NCBI GenBank assembly: GCA_024235255.1
Contig: JACKMT010000007.1
Location: forward strand, 1 to 64,000
Reading direction: 5' to 3'
From: Chromatiaceae bacterium
GTDB lineage: Bacteria > Pseudomonadota > Gammaproteobacteria > Chromatiales > Chromatiaceae
Length of the DNA: 64,000 nucleotides
The position numbers and the translations under genes are program-made. Of the stretch, positions 18,366 to 27,646 are shown one piece after another (position 1 is the first letter of the stretch; every line of letters starts with the position of its first letter). The notes under the pieces are model-generated. The model searched no databases. It was given only the letters and a program-made list of their open reading frames with translations, and was not told where the DNA came from.

Positions 18366-18902
18366 ATGCTACTTCCCAAGCTTAGATATCTTCTGCCTGC
18401 ATGCTTCTTGGCGGCAGTGACAGCCGGCTGCGCGTCAAACATACCGGAACTGATCAGAATGGGTCCGCCCACGAAGCTGGAGATATCCGACGCAAGGTTG
18501 AATCCTAAAGCTCTGAAAGGATCCCGGGTTCGCTGGGGCGGCAACGTCGTCGCGGTGGAAAATTTTAAAACATACACGCTGTTGGAAATCCTGGGACGGC
18601 CGCTCTCCGATAATGGCAAACCGGACGAAAGCGCCAAGAGCATGGGCCGTTTCATGGCTAGAGTGCCGGGCTTTCTGGATCCTGAAGAGCACCCGAAAGG
18701 GCGACTGTTGTCGGTGACCGGCAAATTGTCGACACCCATCGAAAAACGCATCGGCGAGTATCTCTACGACTATCCGGTGGTCGATGCGGAAGCCCGCTAT
18801 CTGTGGCCGGAAGAGGAGGTGTACCCCTACCCCTATTACCGGGATCCGTTTTACTACCCCTGGTACCCTTACGGCTACTGGCACCCTTACTATAGATGGT
18901 AG
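18366..18902 (+). CDS. Slp-family outer-membrane lipoprotein with aromatic-rich tail
   Basis: A 178-residue lipoprotein. The signal peptide ends in the lipobox VTAGC, and the conserved Slp-family core follows (VRWGGNVVAVENF, then EILGRPLSDNGKPD). E. coli Slp is induced by carbon starvation and stationary phase; the molecular role of the family is unclear. The last 26 residues are unusual: almost only Tyr, Pro, Trp, Phe and Arg, with repeated YP pairs. A second Slp-family gene follows 22 nt later, so the two form an operon. No strong Shine-Dalgarno sequence precedes the ATG. Confidence 0.88.
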   Translation: MLLPKLRYLLPACFLAAVTAGCASNIPELIRMGPPTKLEISDARLNPKALKGSRVRWGGNVVAVENFKTYTLLEILGRPLSDNGKPDESAKSMGRFMARVPGFLDPEEHPKGRLLSVTGKLSTPIEKRIGEYLYDYPVVDAEARYLWPEEEVYPYPYYRDPFYYPWYPYGYWHPYYRW

Positions 18903-18924
18903 GCGGCACCTTTCTGACCGGTAG

Positions 18925-19455
18925 ATGGAAAATATGAATCTGTTGATTTTAGCTTTGCTACTGCTGCTGACCTCGGCATGCAGCACCCTAGCGCCGCAGC
19001 CTGCCGCAGGCAGCCGATCGATTACCCCGAATCAGGTCTCCCGCCATATGCGTTCGCCGGAATCGGCACCAGTCGAGTGGGGCGGTGTCATCGTCAGCCT
19101 GGAGAATCTGAGCAATACCACCGAGCTGGAGATAATAGCCTACCCGCTTACGCACAGCGGCCAACCGGACACTGATGAACCACCCGAAGGCCGCTTTATC
19201 GCGGTGAACGGGGGTTATCTGGAGCGGGCCGACTACGCCCGCGGCCGTCAGGTAACCGTCAGCGGCAGGATCGACCGCCTCAGAAAAGGAAAAGTCGGCC
19301 AGGCCGACTATCTTTTCCCGGTACTGCTGACGCAGGAGATTCGACTTTGGCCAAAGGAGTATGGCAGCAGCCTGACGCCAAGATTCAATTTCGGCTTCGG
19401 CTTCGGCTCCGGCGGCAGCAGGAGCGGCGGCGTGGGGGTCGGCATCGGATTCTGA
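18925..19455 (+). CDS. Slp-family outer-membrane lipoprotein, Gly/Phe-rich tail
   Basis: A 176-residue paralogue of the preceding protein. It has a lipobox LTSAC, then VEWGGVIVSLENL and EIIAYPLTHSGQPD aligning with the Slp core, and a closing segment LWPKEYG that matches the LWPEEE of its neighbour. The C-terminal tail differs: it is rich in Gly, Phe and Ser (FGFGFGSGG). An ATG at 18934 is an equally plausible start and would trim three residues. The tandem pair probably arose by duplication with swapped tails. Confidence 0.87.
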   Translation: MENMNLLILALLLLLTSACSTLAPQPAAGSRSITPNQVSRHMRSPESAPVEWGGVIVSLENLSNTTELEIIAYPLTHSGQPDTDEPPEGRFIAVNGGYLERADYARGRQVTVSGRIDRLRKGKVGQADYLFPVLLTQEIRLWPKEYGSSLTPRFNFGFGFGSGGSRSGGVGVGIGF

Positions 19456-19527
19456 AACTGCTAGGCCCTAATCAGTTGCTGACGCCAACCTGAGGTGGCT
19501 CACCGCGAGGCGTGTGCAGCACTGTTT

Positions 19528-19878
19528 TCAGCCCGTCAACAGCAGAATATTCAACGCATTAAAATGAAAGGTCAGCACATAGCAGTAAGCGGTGAAACAG
19601 AAGAATATCGAGATAACGGCGAATCCACTGTCCCGGCAGCGCCACAACAACACAATACCAAGGCAGACCAACAACATCTTGACCGATATAAAGAGCACCG
19701 GATTGGTGCTGAGCAGCAGATCCATCAATGGATTTGTTTCAATGAAATGACCGGTTTCGATCCAGACAATGGTTAGCACGCCATCGATTGCGTTGAGCAG
19801 GACCAGGGCGTTGACTATCCCCCTCAACCAGCGATAATGTTCCCGCGTTCCGATTACCATGACTTCCACCATCAACAA
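19528..19878 (-). CDS. DUF5658-like small membrane protein
   Basis: A 116-residue protein with three or four transmembrane helices. The segment NAIDGVLTIVWIETGHFIET, then NPLMDLLL, has the pattern of DUF5658 proteins (a membrane helix, an acidic residue, then NPLM). Function unknown. It converges with the Slp gene pair and has no obvious operon partner. The start codon at 19878 is the first of several near-by Met codons (MLMVEVMV), so it may be shifted by up to six residues. Confidence 0.75.
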   Translation of the reverse strand: MLMVEVMVIGTREHYRWLRGIVNALVLLNAIDGVLTIVWIETGHFIETNPLMDLLLSTNPVLFISVKMLLVCLGIVLLWRCRDSGFAVISIFFCFTAYCYVLTFHFNALNILLLTG

Positions 19879-20124
19879 TTCAGATCATCAAACCAACGCT
19901 ACCTCTCCTTCCGATGACTGCACTTGAAATTGTTGATGCAGACTGGTTCGGCAATACCGATAACGACTCTCCTTAACCATTGTTTGCCGTTTCCAGGCCA
20001 TCCCTGCACTTTTTAAGCCATTTCACTTTTCTCATAGAAAATCATAGTGTTATTTGGGTAGTAATTAACCGACTGGGGCGGTTTGTAAAATTTGCCGACA
20101 ACAAGCCCCGGCCTGCGGGGAATG

Positions 20125-20928
20125 TCACCGTCCACACCGCTGTTGCAGCCGTGTCAGCTCGCGCTCGCTGAAGCCTGCCTGCAATCTCGCCTCGCGGTGC
20201 AGCGGACAGCGGATCTCACCGTTGACGAATTGATCGAGCAGTTCGAAATAGGTCTGCTCAGGTTCCACTCCCCGCGCAGCACAAAGATGGCTGAACCAAC
20301 GGCTGCCTATCGCTACGTGGCCGATCTCCTCGCGCAGAATCAGCACCAGCACCTCAGCCGTCACCTGATCGCCCGCGGCTTGAAAACGCTCGATCATTGC
20401 CGGTGTGACATCCAGCCCCCGCGCTTCCAGCATTCTCGGTACCAGCGCCATGCGCTGCAGCGGATCCCCCGCGGTGCGCATTGCCATATCCCAGAGGCCG
20501 TTGTGTCCGGCGAAATCCCCGTATTCGCGTCCGCCTGCGTGCAGCCTCTCGCGCAACAGGCGGAAATGCTCAGCCTCCTCCGCCGCTACGCTGACCCAAT
20601 CGTCATAGTAACCTGCAGGCATATCGCGAAACCTGAACACCGCATCGCAAGCCAGATTAATGGCGTTAAATTCGATATGGGCTACGGCATGAATCAGCGC
20701 GAGCCTTCCTTCCGATGTGGCGAAGGAGCGCCTGGGTAGGCTGCGTGGATGGACCAACGCCGGCCGTGGCGGCCGACCGGCCACTGCGACATCCGCCAGT
20801 TCGATCTCCGCCCTGTCCAGTTGGCCGCGCTCCCAGTCACGGCGCAGTCGTGCCGCCAGCAGGAGCTTTTCATCCACTTGATCGCAGCAGAGACACTCCC
20901 GTGCCCGTGCGAACAGGCTAGTGCTCAT
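20125..20928 (-). CDS. DUF455 ferritin-like protein
   Basis: A 267-residue soluble helical protein of the DUF455 family, which belongs to the ferritin-like superfamily with MiaE-type relatives. Candidate metal ligands are the Glu and His of HAVAHIEFNAINLA, EEAEHFRLL and REEIGHVAIG, the ExxH-type pairs of a di-iron site. Activity is not established for the family. The start ATG at 20928 overlaps the end of the glycerate kinase gene, so both are translated from one message; a longer start at 20937 adds three residues. Pairing with glycerate kinase gives no clear clue to function. Confidence 0.85.
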   Translation of the reverse strand: MSTSLFARARECLCCDQVDEKLLLAARLRRDWERGQLDRAEIELADVAVAGRPPRPALVHPRSLPRRSFATSEGRLALIHAVAHIEFNAINLACDAVFRFRDMPAGYYDDWVSVAAEEAEHFRLLRERLHAGGREYGDFAGHNGLWDMAMRTAGDPLQRMALVPRMLEARGLDVTPAMIERFQAAGDQVTAEVLVLILREEIGHVAIGSRWFSHLCAARGVEPEQTYFELLDQFVNGEIRCPLHREARLQAGFSERELTRLQQRCGR

Positions 20929-22177
20929 GCACGGCACTCTTTTCGCTGCGCAGTCCGATCATCAGATCCATCACATTGGTTCCGGTGGGCCCGGTATGGA
21001 TCAGATCATTGCTGGCCGCCAACAGCGAACCCGAGTCGGCATCGGTCAGCACCTGCTCCGCATCGAACCCCTGCCGCCTGCCCCGCCCGATGGTGCCGCC
21101 GTCGACCAGTGCACCGGCATCCTCGCCCGGGCCGTCGCTGCCGTCGGTGCCGGCGGAGAGGAACAGCAGGTCGTCGCTGCCCTCGATCACACAGGCGGCG
21201 GCGAGCGCCAGATGCTGATTGCGTCCGCCGCGTCCCGGCCGCTCAGGCAGCCGGACGCTGGGCTCGCCGCCCCAGATGTAGACGCCCGGCAGGCTGTCCA
21301 TCAGTTCCAGTGCCAGCCGCCGTCCGGCATTCTCTGCCGTTGCATTGATGAAGGCGTGGCTGACCTGTGTTTCATAGCCCAGTGCTCTGGCCGCCTCGGC
21401 CGCAGCCTCCCGCGCATCTTTCAGACTGGCGATGATATGCAGATCGACCCGCGCCGGTGCCGGTGCATACACGGTCTCTCCAGCTCCGGTCAGCCGGTCT
21501 ATCCAGTCGGGCAGCGGCATGGAACCAAGCTCCGCTGCAGCATGCTTTTCGGCCACCAACAGACCGGAACCGATGACCGCCGGATCGTCCCAGCGCACGT
21601 CTGAGATATACAGCCCGGTCACCTCCCGCCCAACCATATGACGCAATAGCCGCCCGCCCTTAATGGCGGAGATTGACTTGCGCACCCGGTTCATCTTCTC
21701 GATTGAGAGGCCGCTGCCGAGCAGCCACTCATTCACGCGTCTCAGATCGTCGAGTCCGACCCCTTCATGCAGCACCTCCACCAGACTGGAAGTGCCGCCC
21801 GATATCAGAAATAGCAGCGCCCGATCTGCAGGCTGACGGTGGAGAAAATCTAACAACGCCGCGCCGGCCTTGAGGCTGTCGACATTGGGAATCGGGTGGC
21901 CTCCCTCCAGTGCCTGCAATCCGCGCGCTGCCAGCGTCGCATGATCCAGATGCCCCGGTTTTGAGATCACCAGTCCGTCCCGAACAGCGTCGCCCAGCAC
22001 ATCCAACGCCCCCAGCGCCATCGCACCGGCCGCCTTGCCAAGCGCCACCAGCGAGAGTTCCCGCTGCGGAGGATGCTGTTCAAGATAACTGGCGACGACG
22101 GTGCGGCCATTCACTGCCGCGACCCCGGCATTGAAGATACTCAGCAGTTCATTGCGCGCCTGTCGAATCGTTTTCAT
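20918..22177 (-). CDS. Glycerate 2-kinase, MOFRL/DUF4147 family
   Basis: A 419-residue protein of the GckA/TtuD type, which phosphorylates D-glycerate at position 2 with ATP in glyoxylate, tartrate or serine-pathway metabolism. Features are ALGKAAGAMA near the start, ISGGTSSLVE, the Lys/Arg-rich RKSISAIKGGRL loop and the C-terminal MOFRL part with LSAGTDGSDGPGEDAGAL. Length is normal for the family. It is the first gene of a two-gene message with the DUF455 gene. No other glycerate or glyoxylate genes lie in the window, so the source of its substrate is unknown. Confidence 0.92.
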   Translation of the reverse strand: MKTIRQARNELLSIFNAGVAAVNGRTVVASYLEQHPPQRELSLVALGKAAGAMALGALDVLGDAVRDGLVISKPGHLDHATLAARGLQALEGGHPIPNVDSLKAGAALLDFLHRQPADRALLFLISGGTSSLVEVLHEGVGLDDLRRVNEWLLGSGLSIEKMNRVRKSISAIKGGRLLRHMVGREVTGLYISDVRWDDPAVIGSGLLVAEKHAAAELGSMPLPDWIDRLTGAGETVYAPAPARVDLHIIASLKDAREAAAEAARALGYETQVSHAFINATAENAGRRLALELMDSLPGVYIWGGEPSVRLPERPGRGGRNQHLALAAACVIEGSDDLLFLSAGTDGSDGPGEDAGALVDGGTIGRGRRQGFDAEQVLTDADSGSLLAASNDLIHTGPTGTNVMDLMIGLRSEKSAVHEH

Positions 22178-22417
22178 TTCACTCCATCCACGCAGTGGAT
22201 TATCGGTTGCCGGCTATCGGATGGAGTATACGTAGTTGGGGAGATGGGGAAAACCGGACTCCCGGCGAAATAATGCAAGTCAACGAAAAGCCTTCAGGTT
22301 CTGAGGAGAGAGATGCTATTCGGCAATGCGGTTCGCGGGGGATTATGAGATAGGTTCTACTTCAGCCTGGATATGGTAAGCTTTTTCGTTGCCGATTCGT
22401 AGGCAGATAATGACGAG

Positions 22418-23398
22418 GTGCCGGAGTTGAAGAGCCTACTGCAACACCGCCGTTTCAGCCGGAACATTCTGATTGAGATGTGCGTTCTGGCCGTGCTGAT
22501 CGCCGCGCTGATCGCCTGGCAGTTCGATTTTGTCAACAGCGTCTATTTCCAGGATCAACTGACCCACACCGGTATCGTGCTCAACAGCGCCATCATTTCG
22601 CTGTTTGCACTGGGCGTGCTGCGAATCATCTGGCTGTTGTTCAGTTATGCCGGCGAGGAGAGTGCCATCCTCCGGGTAATCGACAACCTCGAGCAGGGAT
22701 TCAAGCCGTTGTCTGAGGTGCCGGAAAATCGCATCATTACCCGGCGCTACCGAAACATGGAGCAGCTTTTTAACAATGGTATGCCCATCAATCACAGTGC
22801 TTTGGCATCAACCCTGGTGGCATCGGAGAGCACCCGCAACAGCTTCCCCAAATTCATCAACAACATCCTGATTCTAAGCGGTGTGTTCGGCACTATTGTG
22901 GCGCTTTCGATCGCGCTGGTCGGCGCATCCGATCTGTTGGAGTCGGCGGTCACCATGGATGGTATGGGCATGGTGGTGCACGGCATGTCCACCGCGCTCT
23001 CCACCACCATTACCGCCATCGCCTGCTACGTCTATTTCGGTTATTTCTACCTTAAGTTGACCGATGTCCAGACCAATCTGATCAGCACGGTGGAGCAAAT
23101 TACCGGCAACCATTTTATGCCGCGCTTCCATATCCAGACGGAAACCGTGCTGCACCAGTTCGCCGACCTGATCAGGAGCCTGCAGGAGCTGCTGGGTCAG
23201 ATGAAAAACTCACAGCGATCCTATGAGGAGCTGGCCGCAGAGATGCGCAATTCGCAAAGCGCCTTCGAAGACCTGGAGACGCGCATCATCTCCGCGCTGG
23301 TCGACGTACACCGCACCAGGATCCAGCCGGTCAACGAAGAGATCAACGACATCAAGCGGCTGCTGCGGCTCGGTTTTCGCCTGCCTGAAGAGTCATGA
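22418..23398 (+). CDS. MotA/TolQ/ExbB-type proton-channel subunit
   Basis: A 326-residue inner-membrane protein. Transmembrane helices lie near residues 20-38 and 55-78, then a cytoplasmic segment, then two helices near 145-170 and 193-218. The last pair (NNILILSGVFGTIVALS and STALSTTITAIACYVYFGYF) carries the small and Thr residues of the MotA/TolQ channel helices. The C-terminal 100 residues form a coiled coil. The start is GTG at 22418 with only a weak ribosome site. It is translationally coupled (ATGA overlap) to the MotB-like partner. It should form a ring that rotates with proton flow; the driven process is unknown. Confidence 0.82.
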   Translation: MPELKSLLQHRRFSRNILIEMCVLAVLIAALIAWQFDFVNSVYFQDQLTHTGIVLNSAIISLFALGVLRIIWLLFSYAGEESAILRVIDNLEQGFKPLSEVPENRIITRRYRNMEQLFNNGMPINHSALASTLVASESTRNSFPKFINNILILSGVFGTIVALSIALVGASDLLESAVTMDGMGMVVHGMSTALSTTITAIACYVYFGYFYLKLTDVQTNLISTVEQITGNHFMPRFHIQTETVLHQFADLIRSLQELLGQMKNSQRSYEELAAEMRNSQSAFEDLETRIISALVDVHRTRIQPVNEEINDIKRLLRLGFRLPEES

Positions 23399-24486
23399 GC
23401 AGCGAGCAGGGTTTCATCGACCTCCGCCTGAACGTTCAGGAGGGTCATAACCAGGAGAGTTTTTGGCCGTCGTTCACCGACATCATGACCGTAGTCGTGA
23501 TGATTTTCATGATCGCGATGGTGGTGCTGCTGCTGCGCAACATCGAACTGGTCAACCAACTGCGCTCGACTATGACGGCGGAACGGGAGGCGATGGAGCT
23601 GGCCCGCTCCACCGGCGAGGAGAAGGAGCACATTTCGCTGCGGCTGATGGCGGCCGAGAATGAGCTGTCGATCCGGCGTATGCAGCAGCGCGAACTGGAC
23701 GAAGCCAATCGCGAGCAGAAGCGTCTGATTATCAGCCAGACCGATCTGATCGCCAGGCTGAAGCTGGAGACGGATACGCTGACCAGGTCAAAGGAGCAGC
23801 TGAGCAGCGAAAACAGTTCGCTGAGCCAGCGTCTTGAGCGCGCCAACGAGCGGGTTCAGTCGCTGCAACAGGATCAGCAGAATCTGCAGCAGGATCTCTC
23901 ATCGACACGCCAGCAGCTGGAGAGCTCCAAGCGCCAGCTGGCGAGCATGGCGCATGACGTCACCAGTCTGCAGCAGCTGCAGGAGACCACCCGGGCGCAG
24001 TACGACAGCCTGCAGCAGCGTTTGGAACAGAGCACCGCAGAGCTGCAGCAGGCAAAAACCGCCATGCACAATTCGGGTTTCAAGCTCAACTCCCTGCAGG
24101 GGGAGTATGACAAGCTGAAGGTTGAGTACGACAAGCTGTTTCGTCCGGCACGGTCGCCTGAGGGACGCTATCTGGTTATCGTGCGTTATTCGAAAGCGAA
24201 TGGAAACCCGCAAATCGAGTACACTACCGATCCGCTCTCCGGCTATGAAACGATCAGCCGGGAAGAACTGGAACAACGGCTTTCGCGCTTAAAAGCGGAA
24301 AAACCGAACGGCCTCTATATCAAGGTAGTATTTCCTGAAAACAGCGGACTGGCATACAACGAAGCATGGAAGTTCACCTCGGAGCTGCATGCACGCTACG
24401 ACTACTATTCCCAGCCGGATGTACCGGATCCGGATCTGCCGGGGTCGAATGGCAAACCTGAAAAACCTGTTCCGCCTGCGCAGTAA
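23395..24486 (+). CDS. MotB/ExbD-like subunit with long coiled coil
   Basis: A 363-residue protein. One transmembrane helix near residues 27-48 (SFTDIMTVVVMIFMIAMVV) carries Asp29 in the position of the proton-accepting aspartate of MotB, ZorB and ExbD. About 190 residues of Gln/Leu/Ser-rich coiled coil follow, then a 100-residue C-terminal domain (EGRYLVIVRYSKANG to about residue 345) with the beta-alpha-beta look of ExbD/TolR periplasmic domains. There is no OmpA-like peptidoglycan-binding domain. The tail is Pro/Asp-rich. With the preceding gene it forms a two-gene operon. It could power an unknown periplasmic or surface machine. Confidence 0.75.
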   Translation: MSSEQGFIDLRLNVQEGHNQESFWPSFTDIMTVVVMIFMIAMVVLLLRNIELVNQLRSTMTAEREAMELARSTGEEKEHISLRLMAAENELSIRRMQQRELDEANREQKRLIISQTDLIARLKLETDTLTRSKEQLSSENSSLSQRLERANERVQSLQQDQQNLQQDLSSTRQQLESSKRQLASMAHDVTSLQQLQETTRAQYDSLQQRLEQSTAELQQAKTAMHNSGFKLNSLQGEYDKLKVEYDKLFRPARSPEGRYLVIVRYSKANGNPQIEYTTDPLSGYETISREELEQRLSRLKAEKPNGLYIKVVFPENSGLAYNEAWKFTSELHARYDYYSQPDVPDPDLPGSNGKPEKPVPPAQ

Positions 24487-24578
24487 CCCTGAGTTACCGG
24501 GGCGCTTCAGTCAACAGTGCCGAACCACCGGGTTTCAGCTACTATCCAACTTCCCTCGCAGCAAGAGACTTTTCGGTT

Positions 24579-25814
24579 TTGATTGACGGATTAAGCAGAC
24601 GACAGGTTGCGCTGAGAATACTGCTGCCCTTCGCCGCAGGCTATTTTCTCTCCTATCTGTTCCGTACCATCAATGCAGTCCTCTCCCCCGACCTGGTCAG
24701 CGAACTCAATCTGGCTGCGGATGATCTCGGGCTGCTCACCGCGGCTTACTTCATTACTTTCGGCGTTGCTCAGCTCCCGCTCGGGTTGCTGCTGGACAGG
24801 TACGGACCGCGCCGGGTGGAAGCCGGCCTGCTCTGTATCGCCGCCTTTGGTGCACTCATCTTTGCGCTGGGAGAGTCAAAGCTGCAGCTGATTGTCGGCC
24901 GCGGTCTGATCGGACTCGGCGTCTCGGCCTGCCTGATGGCCGCTTTCAAAGCGTTTACCCAGTGGTTCGAACCCGGCAGGCTGCCGTTGATCAACGGCCT
25001 CATCATGGCTGCGGGCGGACTCGGCGCACTGGTCGCCACCGCACCGGTGGAGGCCGCACTCACCGTTACCGACTGGCGGGGCGTATTCCTTCTCCTCACC
25101 GGTTTTACTCTGGTCAGCGCGTTCACCATTTTCAAGGCGGTGCCCGACGCACCAGCGCCAGCCGCGCATGAGCACCTGGCAAGTCAGTTACAAGGCATCA
25201 GAACCGTATTCACCGATGCCTTCTTTTGGAAAGTCGCCCCGCTGGCAATGCTCTCCCAGGCATCTTTCATCTCTATCCAGAGCCTCTGGTCCGGCCCTTG
25301 GCTGCGCAACGTCGCCGGCCTGGACCGCACCGAAACGGCGGCGACACTGATGCTCGTCGCGCTGGCCATGATGTCGGGGTTTCTCGGCATCGGCTTCCTG
25401 GCCGAGCGGCTCGCCCGCATCGGTATCCCCACGGTGCGCGTCTCCGCTGCCGGCATGTCGCTTTTTATGCTTATCCAGGCGGTCATCGTCATGCAGCCGG
25501 GCGCAGACTGGTCCACCCCGGTTTGGATACTGTTTGGATTTTTCGGCACCTCCGGCATTATCCAGTACGCCAGCCTGTCGCAGCATTTTCCGAAAAATCT
25601 GGCCGGCCGCGTCAACACGGCCATCAATCTGCTGGTGTTCATCAGCATATTTTTTCTGCAATGGATGATCGGTGTGATCATTGAACTTTGGCCGCCCGGC
25701 TCTGCGGTAAACTACGCCCCGCAGAGCTTTCAGGCAGCCTTTGGATTGCTGCTGGCAATGCAGCTGATGGCACTGGGCTGGTTCCTCTATCCGACGGCAG
25801 GCAGAAGCCGATGA
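24579..25814 (+). CDS. Major facilitator superfamily transporter
   Basis: A 411-residue MFS permease with about 12 transmembrane helices. The loop between helices 2 and 3 reads GLLLDRYGPRRVE, the classic MFS motif A. Helix 4 has GRGLIGLGVSACLMAAFK. The substrate cannot be assigned. The start is TTG at 24579 with a weak AAGAGA upstream; no ATG gives a complete first helix, which supports TTG. It lies 92 nt after the MotB-like gene and 30 nt before the hydrolase gene, so a shared transcript is possible. Confidence 0.88.
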   Translation: MIDGLSRRQVALRILLPFAAGYFLSYLFRTINAVLSPDLVSELNLAADDLGLLTAAYFITFGVAQLPLGLLLDRYGPRRVEAGLLCIAAFGALIFALGESKLQLIVGRGLIGLGVSACLMAAFKAFTQWFEPGRLPLINGLIMAAGGLGALVATAPVEAALTVTDWRGVFLLLTGFTLVSAFTIFKAVPDAPAPAAHEHLASQLQGIRTVFTDAFFWKVAPLAMLSQASFISIQSLWSGPWLRNVAGLDRTETAATLMLVALAMMSGFLGIGFLAERLARIGIPTVRVSAAGMSLFMLIQAVIVMQPGADWSTPVWILFGFFGTSGIIQYASLSQHFPKNLAGRVNTAINLLVFISIFFLQWMIGVIIELWPPGSAVNYAPQSFQAAFGLLLAMQLMALGWFLYPTAGRSR

Positions 25815-25844
25815 CGGCACTGATACAAGTTCAGGATTAATCAT

Positions 25845-26696
25845 ATGCCAAGATGGTTGCCGGACAATTTCTGGCCTTACCTGCTCTACCCTCTGGCCCT
25901 CTATCTGCTGCTGCTGTTGCTGCTCTACTTCACTCAGTCCCGGCTGCTCTACTACCCCAACTTACCGTCCCGGCAGCTATCCGCCTTTCCCGACAGCTGG
26001 GGCATGGCGTTCGAATCGGTGGAGATTATCACCGGCGACGGCGTGACACTGCACGGCTGGTTCGTTCCGGCGGAAAGTTCCCGCGCAACGCTACTTTTTT
26101 TTCACGGCAACGCCGGCAACATCTCCCATCGCCTGGACTCTCTCAGGCTGTTTCATGAGCTACAGCTCTCCGTTTTCATCTTCGACTACCGGGGCTACGG
26201 TCTGAGCAGCGGTACGCCCAGCGAACAGGGCACCTACCTCGACGCTGAGGCGGCCTGGCGTTATCTGACCAGGGACCGCGCCATTCCCGCGCAGCGCATT
26301 ATTCTGTTCGGCCGCTCGCTGGGCGGTGCCATCGCAGCCTGGCTGGCTGGCCGTTCCGATGCGATGGGATTGATTGTGGAATCGGCCTTTACCTCGGTGC
26401 CCGACCTGGCATCGGCGATCTATCCGTTTTTCCCGGTGCGCTGGCTCTCCCGCTTCCGCTACGACACGCTGCACGCCCTGCAGTCGGTAAAGATGCCGCT
26501 GCTGGTGATACACAGCCGCGACGACGAGATCATACCCCTCTCGCATGGTCGCAAACTGTATGCCCAGGCATCACCGCCTAAGCGCTTTCTGGAAATCGAG
26601 GGCGGGCACAACGACGGGTTTCTACGCAGCGGAAAGCGTTACGTGTATGGTCTCAACGCATTTATCGAGCCTCTGGCACAACAGCAGCAGCGCTAA
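25845..26696 (+). CDS. Membrane-anchored alpha/beta hydrolase (ABHD13/Bem46-like)
   Basis: A 283-residue protein with one N-terminal transmembrane helix (about 10-30) and an alpha/beta-hydrolase domain. The oxyanion segment LLFFHGNAGNISHR, the nucleophile elbow GRSLGG, the acid in HSRDDEIIPL and the histidine in GGHNDGF make a full Ser-Asp-His triad. Family members include thioesterases and peptidases of unknown substrates. It follows the MFS gene by 30 nt. Only 13 nt separate its stop from the convergent pcm stop, and no terminator is seen there. Confidence 0.9.
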   Translation: MPRWLPDNFWPYLLYPLALYLLLLLLLYFTQSRLLYYPNLPSRQLSAFPDSWGMAFESVEIITGDGVTLHGWFVPAESSRATLLFFHGNAGNISHRLDSLRLFHELQLSVFIFDYRGYGLSSGTPSEQGTYLDAEAAWRYLTRDRAIPAQRIILFGRSLGGAIAAWLAGRSDAMGLIVESAFTSVPDLASAIYPFFPVRWLSRFRYDTLHALQSVKMPLLVIHSRDDEIIPLSHGRKLYAQASPPKRFLEIEGGHNDGFLRSGKRYVYGLNAFIEPLAQQQQR

Positions 26697-26709
26697 TCCG
26701 TTCGGCACT

Positions 26710-27456
26710 TCAACCTTCTCCGGATGGCCTCGCCAATGGCTCCCCGGTCAATGGAACGAATATCACGTCGATCACGCTCCTGGTACGTGTGTGGCCAGCC
26801 GCGTCCTTCTCCAACAGTAGCAGCTCCTGGTGCAGACCGGGCAGCCCCACCGGAATCACCAGGCGGGCGCCGGGTTTCAACTGATCGACCAGCGGCTGCG
26901 GAATGTTCGGCGCTGCCGCAGTCACCAGGATACCGTCAAACGGGGCTTCCTCCGGCCAGCCGTAATAACCGTTGCCGCAGCGGCACTCGACATTGTCATA
27001 ACCCAATCTGGTCAGCACGGCTCGGGCGCGTTGTGATAGTCGCTCGAGTATCTCCAGAGAGTAGACTTTGCTGACCAGCCGGGAGAGCACTGCTGCCTGA
27101 TATCCGGAGCCGGTGCCGACCTCCAACACCACATCGTTGGGTTTCGGCGCCAGCAGATCGGTCATCAGCGCGACGATGTAGGGCTGGGAGATGGTCTGCC
27201 CCTCGCCGATCGGCAGCGGCCTGTTGGCATACGCCTGTTCCAGCTGTTCAGGGGTAACAAATTCGTGCCGCGGCACCTCCTTCATCGCCGCCATGACATT
27301 CGCCGATAGCGCCGTCTTGCCGATAAGAGTCTGGGTGTATTCAACGTCCTGTCTGATCTCCCGCAACATGTTTTCGTGCTCGGAAATCCTCAATCCGAGC
27401 GGACGGCCAATGGCCGGACCCAAGCTTCCAATCAACGATTTGATTCTTCCTGCCAT
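26710..27456 (-). CDS. pcm: Protein-L-isoaspartate O-methyltransferase
   Basis: A 248-residue enzyme that methylates L-isoaspartyl residues with S-adenosylmethionine as the first step in repair of aged proteins. The SAM-binding motif I VVLEVGTGSGYQAAVLS is intact, preceded by the family motif GEGQTISQPYIVALM. The N-terminal 40 residues extend beyond the usual 210-residue core and are basic. In many gammaproteobacteria pcm lies between surE and nlpD/rpoS; here it stands alone. Confidence 0.95.
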   Translation of the reverse strand: MAGRIKSLIGSLGPAIGRPLGLRISEHENMLREIRQDVEYTQTLIGKTALSANVMAAMKEVPRHEFVTPEQLEQAYANRPLPIGEGQTISQPYIVALMTDLLAPKPNDVVLEVGTGSGYQAAVLSRLVSKVYSLEILERLSQRARAVLTRLGYDNVECRCGNGYYGWPEEAPFDGILVTAAAPNIPQPLVDQLKPGARLVIPVGLPGLHQELLLLEKDAAGHTRTRSVIDVIFVPLTGEPLARPSGEG

Positions 27457-27646
27457 AACCTATTCCACATCCCAACAGCATCGATGGATATGACACCCTC
27501 ATAAGAATTATAGGATTTCCAAACAATCCCGCCAGTTTTGCGGGCAGCGGTATTGGTACAAACCACAATCCGCGTCGGAGTTTCCGTAATTGACTCAGGA
27601 GGCGTTACGAAGAAACTAGATGCAATCAAATGTTCAGGAAAATACT

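Noticed and set aside
22418..24486. Zorya-type defence (ZorAB)
   Set aside because: The B subunit has no OmpA-like domain, the A subunit lacks the very long ZorA tail and no ZorC, ZorD or ZorE gene follows.
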